DNA of 64,000 nucleotides from Ewingella allii. Lineage in GTDB: Bacteria > Pseudomonadota > Gammaproteobacteria > Enterobacterales > Enterobacteriaceae. The stretch is from NCBI RefSeq assembly GCF_044430645.1, contig NZ_JAWUDN010000001.1, forward strand, positions 1,346,960 to 1,410,959. The letters are read 5' to 3'. Shown here piece by piece: positions 53,727 through 60,495 of the stretch. Numbering within the stretch: the stretch's first letter is position 1; every line of letters begins with the position of its first letter. A program made the translations under genes and the position numbers. The notes under the pieces are model-generated. The model had not been told where the DNA came from, ran no database searches, and worked only from the letters and a program-made list of their open reading frames with translations.

Positions 53727-55846
53727 GCTGGCGTGGCCTCTTGACTCAGTTGAGCAATATGGCCGGAAGACATGCGGTAGACCTTGTCAAACAGCGCCAA
53801 GGTCGATTCGCTGTGGGTGACGGTGATCAGCGATTTGTTAAATTCGCGGCAGTGCTCGATTAAATAGGCCATGACCCGGTAAGCCGTCTCATCATCGAGA
53901 TTGGCCGTGGGCTCATCCAGCACTAAGACTGGGCAATTGCTGTACATGGCCCTGGCTAGCAACAGGCGCTGGCGCTGTCCCAAAGAGAGCGCGGCATGAC
54001 TTTCGCGGATCAGCGCATGCTGTTTGCCTGGAAGCTGCTCAATTACCTGGTGCAACTTCAATCCCATCAGCGATTTATCAATGCGGCTCTGTTTTTCACC
54101 ATCAACGTGGTTATCAAACAGCGTGATATTTTCCAGCACCGAGGCGCTAAACAGGATGTCCTCCTGGCTCTGCAAGAAAAACAGTTTCTGCAATTGCTGA
54201 CTGTCTAATGCATCACCATCAGCCAATATTTCCCCCGACTGAGGGCTAACCAGCCCGGTAATAATTTTCAGCAAGGTGCTTTTTCCAGCCCCTGACTCGC
54301 CGACAATGGCAATTTTTTCACCACGCTGGACGCTAAATGACAGCTGCTGCAACAGAGGCTTGGCGGCATCATAAGCAAAATTGATCTGCCGATAGCTCAG
54401 GCACTGGTGGAAGTGAACCGCCGGGGCAGCACGCTGGCTCTCAGGCTCCACCTTGCTTGCGCCATGGGGGAACAAATCATTCGCGCGGGTATCGATGACA
54501 TGGAGCTGGTTTTTTTGCAGCACTGAAAAGAAGATTTGCGTGATGTAATTAGTAAAAATTTGGCGCACAAAGCTATAGGCAAAAAACTCTCCCAGCGAGA
54601 TAACACTGTTTTTCAGCAAAGGAAGCGCCAGCAGCATAAACAGCACCATTTCTAGACTACTGATAAACTGATACAGACTGCTTTTCACCTGCTCGTACAT
54701 CTTTTGTTTTTGCTGGCAGATGAATAGCGATGATGCGTAGGTGGCGAAAACTTGCTGGCGCTGAGGACTGATACCCGCCGACTTTATAGTGGAAAAACCC
54801 TGAATGGTTTCCAGTAAGAAATCACTCTGTTCGGCGCTTTTGACCTGCAATTGCTGCGTGTAAAACCGGTCGCGATAAATCGCCCAGACGCTCACCAGAC
54901 CCATCAATGTCACCCCCACCGCCGACACCATCGCCAGCAGTGGACTCATATAACACATCACGCCGAAGGCAATGGCACCAACGATCCAGTCAGTTCGCAG
55001 GCCGTTATCAAGCTCGATTTTCTGCGCCGCGGCCAACTGCCAACTGGAGAAGCGACTGTAGATTTCGCCCGGGCTGCGCTTATCAAAAAAGCTTAAAGTG
55101 TTGCTGAGTAACCGTGAAAAGCCCGCCACGCTTTGCAAGACTACAAAACGCTTAATAAATCGCTCTGTGACACTTCTAACCACATAGGCCAGCAGGGTCG
55201 AGACAATAAAGGCGAGCAGGAAATAGAAATAGGGAAAATCAGCGTTACCCGCTGATGAAAACACCGTATTGATGGCGCTACTCACCATGATTGGCATGAT
55301 GAAGAGCGTTAGCGACACCAGAAATGCCAGCACCATCAGGCCGTAGATACCGCGAATGGCCGCCGTCTGTTTGAGGCTCATGCACTCCAGCAGGCGAAAA
55401 CGGCGATTGCGCTGCACGGCGGCAACGGCCTGTGGGTCAGGCGGCGTCTCTGAGTCAATCACCAACGCGTAGCCACTGATTTCTGCCTTAAGAGCCTCCA
55501 CAGGCAGCAACTGTTCACCTATGCCGGGATTCATCACACAAACATAGTTGCCCTGCCGATAGGCCAGCAGCACATAGTGGCTAGCCCCATAATGGAGAAT
55601 GGCGGGGAGTGGGATCTCAGCGAGCTCTTGCCGCTCGAACACCACCGGATAGGCCGGAATAGCCAATTCGGATAAAATTTCACATAGCGTCGACAAGGCA
55701 GTGCCGTGAGCCGAAGCGGGAAAACGCTCGCGAAGCTCTTCCAGAGAGATGCTGATCCCCTGCGTTTCAGCAAGCATACTGATGCAGGCTAAGCCGCACT
55801 CGTTGGTTTCGCCCTGAAAAATTAATTTCGGAATAATATTATCCAT
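53723..55846 (-). CDS. Peptidase-containing ABC transporter (C39, bacteriocin exporter type)
   Basis: A 707-residue PCAT. The C39 peptidase domain (1-130) should cleave the double-glycine leader: Gln11 (oxyanion hole), Cys17 in NECGLACISM and His90 in GASHYVLL are present, but the third catalytic position reads Asn106 (VMNPGIG) where Asp is usual. Six transmembrane helices follow (about 165-440). The ATPase has Walker A GESGAGKST, a variant signature LSLGQRQR instead of LSGGQ, and VLVLDEPTANLD. It is the expected maturation and export enzyme for the 65-residue peptide encoded upstream in the operon. Confidence 0.92.
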   Translation of the reverse strand: MDNIIPKLIFQGETNECGLACISMLAETQGISISLEELRERFPASAHGTALSTLCEILSELAIPAYPVVFERQELAEIPLPAILHYGASHYVLLAYRQGNYVCVMNPGIGEQLLPVEALKAEISGYALVIDSETPPDPQAVAAVQRNRRFRLLECMSLKQTAAIRGIYGLMVLAFLVSLTLFIMPIMVSSAINTVFSSAGNADFPYFYFLLAFIVSTLLAYVVRSVTERFIKRFVVLQSVAGFSRLLSNTLSFFDKRSPGEIYSRFSSWQLAAAQKIELDNGLRTDWIVGAIAFGVMCYMSPLLAMVSAVGVTLMGLVSVWAIYRDRFYTQQLQVKSAEQSDFLLETIQGFSTIKSAGISPQRQQVFATYASSLFICQQKQKMYEQVKSSLYQFISSLEMVLFMLLALPLLKNSVISLGEFFAYSFVRQIFTNYITQIFFSVLQKNQLHVIDTRANDLFPHGASKVEPESQRAAPAVHFHQCLSYRQINFAYDAAKPLLQQLSFSVQRGEKIAIVGESGAGKSTLLKIITGLVSPQSGEILADGDALDSQQLQKLFFLQSQEDILFSASVLENITLFDNHVDGEKQSRIDKSLMGLKLHQVIEQLPGKQHALIRESHAALSLGQRQRLLLARAMYSNCPVLVLDEPTANLDDETAYRVMAYLIEHCREFNKSLITVTHSESTLALFDKVYRMSSGHIAQLSQEATPA

Positions 55847-55901
55847 AATTGACTGTTTTAACGTCCTGTTAAATTAATGCGCAGTAATGGGATCTCGGGT
55901 G

Positions 55902-56849
55902 TTACTCATTAATAAAGTAGAGTGAATGTGCATGCCATAACATCCAATCATCGGCATGCTCTCTAATCGACTGTTCAATAATTTCTGGCATCTGCTGTTT
56001 TAATTGCCTGGCTTGCATCGGCGGATAAATCTTTATCTTCACGCCCCCTTCATAATAGAGATGATAAAACACCACCTGGGCGGATATCGCACGTGACAAC
56101 CTCACAATGCCATTATGTAATTTGGCCGGGCGTTGAAATAATTGGCACGCCAATTTAGAGGTTTGCCCTTGGTAAGCGCCAAGCGTGAATTCAGGGGTAA
56201 TATCGGGGAACAATATAATATTACGATCACCCTGCGCCGCTCCCATCACAGAAGAGAGTAAGTTTCCGGCGATAACATTGCTCTGGTCATGAATCGAACA
56301 GTAATCAAGGTTCAACCCGCCTAGTGTCAGCTCTTCAGGTGAATGAACCTGCTCGCCAAAGGAGGCAATCACTGTGGCTTTACCAGGATAAACCCCGGCT
56401 GCCACCATGGTCGCCAGAATGTCCGACACCATATGGAGCGGAGCCAGCATCACTGGCTGTCCCTGTCGATGTAAGGGTTCAACCACTGCGTTAAGTTGCC
56501 CGGTGCAGGCAGCAATCTCTTGAAGAACCTGAGCATTACGCCCATAGGTCGCGGCTTTCACCAGCCACTCGCGGCGCTGGGTTAACCAGATATAATCGAG
56601 GGGTTTACTGTCTTGCAGCAAAGACGCTTTATTCGCCCGCGCAACCTCGGCCCGCAGCCTGAGCCCACGTCCGGTCATGCCTAACGTTCGACTCATGTGC
56701 GGTAAAATGAAAAGCCAGCGATAGCGAATATGCCGCAATAAAAAATAGCTAATTCGCGTCCCAATGCGCGGAAAGAGATCACCCACTCGCCGAAAATAAG
56801 TGGCAAGATTCATCCAGGCTAATAGGCACCGTAACAGCAGGAGTTTCAT
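55902..56849 (-). CDS. LpxL/HtrB-like acyltransferase superfamily protein
   Basis: A 315-residue protein resembling the lipid A late-acyltransferase family (LpxL/LpxM): an N-terminal membrane-associated segment, a central strand with the candidate catalytic His in LAPLHMVSDIL, a FPDITPEFTLGAYQG segment and a C-terminal DDWMLWHAHSLYF like the family's YMWLHRRFK end. The motif here is His-x3-Asp rather than the canonical His-x4-Asp/Glu, so the active site is unusual or shifted. Next to an ACP it probably uses an acyl-ACP donor. The acceptor could be the cluster's peptide (inference) or a lipid. Its start overlaps the DsbA-like stop by one base. Confidence 0.65.
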   Translation of the reverse strand: MKLLLLRCLLAWMNLATYFRRVGDLFPRIGTRISYFLLRHIRYRWLFILPHMSRTLGMTGRGLRLRAEVARANKASLLQDSKPLDYIWLTQRREWLVKAATYGRNAQVLQEIAACTGQLNAVVEPLHRQGQPVMLAPLHMVSDILATMVAAGVYPGKATVIASFGEQVHSPEELTLGGLNLDYCSIHDQSNVIAGNLLSSVMGAAQGDRNIILFPDITPEFTLGAYQGQTSKLACQLFQRPAKLHNGIVRLSRAISAQVVFYHLYYEGGVKIKIYPPMQARQLKQQMPEIIEQSIREHADDWMLWHAHSLYFINE

Positions 56850-57523
56850 TACTGCTCCAGCGGACGGTCTGTATTCAGTAAGGATAATAACTGGTCAGCA
56901 AATTCAGGGAATGAACGATCCTGAATCGCTACCCACTTCTTAGCAACGATAAAAGTCGGTGTGACGGTGATATTATAATCGCGGGTCACCTGGGTCATAT
57001 ACGCCAGCTTCTCTTTCACAACAGGTGATTGGCGCGCTTTATTGTATTCCGCCAGACTGATTTTGTTGCTTTTAAGCCAGGCTGTTAGCTGTGCGACATC
57101 ACCTAAATCAATATTATCTTTATTGACTGCCTGATAAGCGCTATCACGATATTTGGCTTCTACGCCCATGGCATCAAGGGTGGCAAATACTGCGGCATAG
57201 CGCCCCAATCCGGACTGGTCGTCATAGCTTACATGCAAACGCACCAGCTTTTTCCCCGCAGGCAGTCGTTTTTCAAGCTGTTGGATATTTTCTTCATTCG
57301 ATGCACAGTAATGGCAACCATAAGAGAGGATTTCAATAATATCCTGCCCATCCTCAATGATGCTGTTGGTGACGTTATCTGTACTGAGCGATGTTAATAA
57401 ATCTTGAGAGGATTGTTCGTTTTTATTTAAAACAAACTGGTGAAAATAGGCCGTAGTGATCAAGGCAGAAATGACCGCAATGAAAATCGAATATAAAGTA
57501 ACGGAGATTATTTTTTTACGCAT
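56849..57523 (-). CDS. Membrane-anchored DsbA/thioredoxin-fold oxidoreductase
   Basis: A 224-residue protein with one N-terminal transmembrane helix (about 5-27) and a periplasmic thioredoxin-fold domain. The active site is C70-H-Y-C73 (LSYGCHYCASNE), like the CPHC of DsbA, and the cis-Pro loop is TVTPTFIVA (residues about 186-194), followed by a short C-terminal helix. It should form or shuffle disulfides. It is the first gene after the four-cysteine peptide and its terminator, so the peptide is the likely client. Confidence 0.85.
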   Translation of the reverse strand: MRKKIISVTLYSIFIAVISALITTAYFHQFVLNKNEQSSQDLLTSLSTDNVTNSIIEDGQDIIEILSYGCHYCASNEENIQQLEKRLPAGKKLVRLHVSYDDQSGLGRYAAVFATLDAMGVEAKYRDSAYQAVNKDNIDLGDVAQLTAWLKSNKISLAEYNKARQSPVVKEKLAYMTQVTRDYNITVTPTFIVAKKWVAIQDRSFPEFADQLLSLLNTDRPLEQ

Positions 57524-57556
57524 GATCCACTCAATCCTTGAGTATAGGGAGTTAAT

Positions 57557-57596
57557 TAAAAAAATGGGTACAAAGTTATAACTAACAATGTACCCA
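57557..57596 (-). terminator. Intrinsic terminator between the peptide gene and the rest of the operon
   Basis: On the minus strand TGGGTACA (57596-57589) and TGTACCCA (57572-57565) pair perfectly around a 16-base loop and are followed by seven T. It lies 26 bases after the peptide stop. Partial read-through would give a high ratio of precursor to maturation and export proteins, a common design in bacteriocin and RiPP operons. Confidence 0.85.
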
Positions 57597-57622
57597 ACTG
57601 ACTAAATCAACTTAACGACTCA

Positions 57623-57820
57623 TCAGTTTGCTAAACAGTTTGAACCCGAGCTAACGGTCATTTTCTTGTTGATAACACCGTGCTTATCAGTACAGGTTTT
57701 TACGGAATAGCATGCTGCTTTACCGTTAGGGCCCATACTCTGCTCATAGGTATTGCTGCAATAGCTTTTAAAAGTACCGCCAACGATGGTAGCTGCTTGT
57801 GACATAGTCATCTTTTTCAT
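57623..57820 (-). CDS. Double-glycine-leader, four-cysteine peptide precursor (DUF4762-like)
   Basis: A 65-residue precursor. A 15-residue leader, MKKMTMSQAATIVGG, ends in the Gly-Gly that C39 peptidases recognise. The 50-residue core TFKSYCSNTYEQ... has four cysteines (21, 37, 43, 62) and is rich in Ser, Thr and Lys. The pattern with CTDKHG resembles small enterobacterial DUF4762-type proteins, from memory. AAGGAAAT before the ATG is a good ribosome site. It heads the operon for a DsbA-like protein, an acyltransferase, a C39 exporter, a MacAB-TolC-like pump and an acyl-chain synthesis set. I infer a bacteriocin-like secreted peptide, possibly acylated; no immunity gene is evident. Confidence 0.82.
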   Translation of the reverse strand: MKKMTMSQAATIVGGTFKSYCSNTYEQSMGPNGKAACYSVKTCTDKHGVINKKMTVSSGSNCLAN

Positions 57821-57861
57821 GGGTAATTTCCTTATATATAGTCAATTATTACTGCTACATT

Positions 57862-57883
57862 TATTGGTTAACAATAACCAATA
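57862..57883. promoter_or_regulatory. Palindrome in the leader of the peptide gene
   Basis: TATTGGTTA and TAACCAATA are exact nine-base arms around ACAA, about 42 bases before the peptide start codon and downstream of the predicted promoter. It could be an operator or an mRNA hairpin. Confidence 0.6.
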
Positions 57884-57976
57884 TCCTTTTTTTCCTCTGT
57901 TAATTAAAATGAGGAAATATGTTCAAAGATAACAAGAAGAGTTATTGATAACGCTAATAACCTCTTGATGCGGCGC

Positions 57977-58005
57977 AGTATAACGACAGCATTTTAATGG
58001 AGCAA
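57977..58005 (-). promoter_or_regulatory. Candidate promoter of the peptide operon
   Basis: On the minus strand TTGCTC (58005-58000) and TATACT (57982-57977) are separated by 17 bases. The -10 is good and the -35 weak, which suggests an activated promoter. The predicted leader is about 150 bases long. Confidence 0.4.
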
Positions 58006-58267
58006 TACTTTGGAAGGCGTATTTACTAATAAAGCCACTCACATTAAATTACTTTAATTAGGATATTTCTTGGTTATATATTCCAAGCATCGCGCTTAAG
58101 AAACTCATGAGATTGAAATTCATAGAAATTAATCAGTAGATGTGAGTGTTTCTCGCTTAGAATTAACTAAGAAACAAGGATCATTGGTTTAGATTTATTC
58201 TAATAAGCCAGGTAACTGTTTTTTGAGAAAAAATGATTAAGCTGCGCTAAAGATCGCTATTACTGAC

Positions 58268-58300
58268 TCCATCCGTTTGCTCAGAATACAAACGGATGGA
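58268..58300. other. Perfect 12-base-pair hairpin downstream of cheZ
   Basis: TCCATCCGTTTG and CAAACGGATGGA are exact inverted repeats around a nine-base loop, 37 bases after the cheZ stop. No T run follows on the minus strand. It probably forms the 3' end of the che transcript, and the island begins just beyond it. Confidence 0.7.
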
Positions 58301-58336
58301 ATAAGGGAGGTAGAGATAAAAGAGGAAGGCGACGAT

Positions 58337-58996
58337 TTAGAAGCCCAAACTGTCCAACAAGTCATCAACTTGTTCTTGGGAAGCCACCACGCCGACGCCT
58401 TCTGCATTGAGTTGCGGGCCATTCAACAGACTGTCGTTTTCACGCTTGGCTTTAATGTTCTGCTCAGGAATGTTATCCATCAGTACGGACAGCAGCTGAT
58501 TCTCAATCTCTTGGACCACGGTCATCATGCGTTTGATAACTTGCCCGGTTAAGTCCTGGAAGTCCTGCGCCATCATGATTTCCAACAACTGCGCATTGGT
58601 AAAACTGGTGTGCTCAGGAACTTCTTTCAGATAGCTGCGGGTGTCCGTCACCAGCTCACGAGCATCGGACAGCTCGATTGGGTTTTCGAACCACTCGTCC
58701 CAGCGCGCATCCAGTTTCTTCGCCGCAGCTTCAAGTTTGTTTTGGCGCGGTTGCGCCGCTTCAACACAGTTTAAAGCACGTTCTGCCGCCTGAGCGGTCA
58801 TGGTGACAACGTAATCCAGACGATCGCGGGCATCAGGAATGGCTTCCGCTGCCTGGGCGATGGCTTGATCAAGCCCCAATTCGCGCATACTGTCGCGCAA
58901 CATGCGTGTCAGTTGCCCAATCCGGGCGATAATATCGCCCGCGGTTGCTGCATCGTTTGCAGGCATTGTCATTCCTGGAGGAAGTAAGTCAGCCAT
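58337..58996 (-). CDS. cheZ: CheY-P phosphatase CheZ
   Basis: A 219-residue helical protein that dephosphorylates CheY-P and resets the chemotaxis response. The active-site segment MMAQDFQDLTGQVIKRM contains Asp148 and Gln152, equivalent to Asp143 and Gln147 of the E. coli protein. The C-terminal CheY-binding tail EQVDDLLDSLGF is intact. It lies eight bases after cheY and is separated from flhB by the accessory island. Confidence 0.97.
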   Translation of the reverse strand: MADLLPPGMTMPANDAATAGDIIARIGQLTRMLRDSMRELGLDQAIAQAAEAIPDARDRLDYVVTMTAQAAERALNCVEAAQPRQNKLEAAAKKLDARWDEWFENPIELSDARELVTDTRSYLKEVPEHTSFTNAQLLEIMMAQDFQDLTGQVIKRMMTVVQEIENQLLSVLMDNIPEQNIKAKRENDSLLNGPQLNAEGVGVVASQEQVDDLLDSLGF

Positions 58997-59004
58997 ATCT
59001 GCTC

Positions 59005-59394
59005 CTACATGCCTAGTTTTTCAAAAATTTTGCCGAGCTTCTCTTCCAGAGTCGCGGCAGTAAATGGCTTAACGACATAGCCACTGGCGCCAGCCTGAGC
59101 GGCTGCCACAATGTTCTCTTTCTTGGCTTCTGCGGTGACCATTAGCACCGGCATTTTTGCCAATGCGGCGTCGGCGCGGATAGTTTTCAGCAGATCAAGA
59201 CCGTCCATGTTTGGCATGTTCCAGTCAGACACCACGAAGTCGAATCCACCGGCACGCAATTTGTTCAGTGCATCAACGCCATCCTCGGCTTCTTCCACAT
59301 TCTGGAAACCAAGTTCTTTCAGCAGGTTGCGCACGATGCGGCGCATAGTTGAAAAGTCATCTACCACCAGAAAACGCAGATTTGGATCGGCCAT
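59005..59394 (-). CDS. cheY: Chemotaxis response regulator CheY
   Basis: A 129-residue single-domain receiver that, when phosphorylated by CheA, binds the flagellar switch. The acidic pair Asp12-Asp13, acceptor Asp57 (VVSDWNMPNMDG) and switch Lys in GYVVKPF are all in place at the numbers known for E. coli CheY. It sits between cheB and cheZ. Confidence 0.98.
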   Translation of the reverse strand: MADPNLRFLVVDDFSTMRRIVRNLLKELGFQNVEEAEDGVDALNKLRAGGFDFVVSDWNMPNMDGLDLLKTIRADAALAKMPVLMVTAEAKKENIVAAAQAGASGYVVKPFTAATLEEKLGKIFEKLGM

Positions 59395-59445
59395 GTTTTA
59401 GTGCTCCTAAATTGTGCTGCTTCATCACCCTAGCGGGATGAAAAA

Positions 59446-60495
59446 TTAAATACGTAAAGCCTGTCCGGCTGATATTTGTGCCAGCATGCGCTGGCTTATT
59501 TGGCTGAGATCCACCACCTCATTGACCCCACCGGAGGCGATCGCCTCACGGGGCATCCCGAACACCACACAACTGGCTTCGTTTTGTGCCAGGGTATAGG
59601 CCCCGGCGCGGTGCATCTCCAGCATGCCGGCAGCGCCGTCATTGCCCATTCCTGTGAGGATCACCCCAACAGCATTGCGTCCGGCGAATTGCGCCACCGA
59701 ACGGAATAACACGTCAACCGACGGGCGATGGCGATTCACCGCCGGGCCGTCGTTCAACTTGACCTGATAGTTTGCCCCGCTGCGGGTCAGCTCCATATGC
59801 CTGTCCCCCGGCGCGATGTAAGCATGTCCCGGCAGCACACGCTCGCCGTCTTCCGCCTCTTTCACCGTGATTTGGCACAGCTTGTTCAGCCGGTCAGCAA
59901 AAGAGCGGGTAAACCCAGGCGGCATATGCTGAGTGATCATCAGTGCCGGGCATGTCGGCGGCAGTGGCTGCAATACGTGGCGAATCGCCTCGGTCCCGCC
60001 GGTAGACGAGCCAATGGCAATTAACTTCTCACTACTGAGCAGCGGCGTATGGCTCAGCATGCGCGGCATATCAGCATTGACGTTCTTATTCAGCCGCGCC
60101 TTTGACGCCGTGCGGATCTTGTCGGCAATCAGTTCGCTATAGGCCAGCATGCCTTCGCGGATCCCCAACTGCGGCTTGGTGACAAAATCAATGGCCCCCA
60201 GCTCCAGCGCCCGTAAGGTAATTTCCGACCCTTGCCCGGTTAAAGAAGAAACCATCACCACCGGCATCGGGCGCAGGCGCATCAATTTTTCGAGAAAATC
60301 CAGTCCGTCCATGCGCGGCATTTCGACGTCAAGCGTCAAAACCTGCGGATTGAATTTTTTTATCAGGTCGCGCGCAACCAGCGGATCAGGCGCGGTTGCC
60401 ACCATTTCCATATCCGGATGACTGTTGATAATTTCGGTCATCAACTGCCGCATCAACGCCGAGTCATCGACACTCAACACTCTGATTTTATTCAT
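59446..60495 (-). CDS. cheB: Chemoreceptor methylesterase/deamidase CheB
   Basis: A 349-residue two-domain enzyme that removes methyl groups from chemoreceptors. The receiver domain has SVDDSALM and the acceptor in LTLDVEMPRMDG. The esterase domain has the catalytic triad Ser in IAIGSSTGGTEA, His in TQHMPPGFT and Asp in GMGNDGAAGM. Its start overlaps the cheR stop by one base. Confidence 0.98.
   Translation of the reverse strand: MNKIRVLSVDDSALMRQLMTEIINSHPDMEMVATAPDPLVARDLIKKFNPQVLTLDVEMPRMDGLDFLEKLMRLRPMPVVMVSSLTGQGSEITLRALELGAIDFVTKPQLGIREGMLAYSELIADKIRTASKARLNKNVNADMPRMLSHTPLLSSEKLIAIGSSTGGTEAIRHVLQPLPPTCPALMITQHMPPGFTRSFADRLNKLCQITVKEAEDGERVLPGHAYIAPGDRHMELTRSGANYQVKLNDGPAVNRHRPSVDVLFRSVAQFAGRNAVGVILTGMGNDGAAGMLEMHRAGAYTLAQNEASCVVFGMPREAIASGGVNEVVDLSQISQRMLAQISAGQALRI

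Larger units (their letters stand above)
57821..58336. other. AT-rich gap between the peptide gene and cheZ
   Basis: This 516-base region has no ORF I can support and marks the cheZ-side edge of the island. It contains the peptide promoter candidate, the palindrome at 57862-57883 and the cheZ 3' hairpin. Composition is AT-rich up to about 58240 and then returns to that of the chemotaxis genes. Confidence 0.6.
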
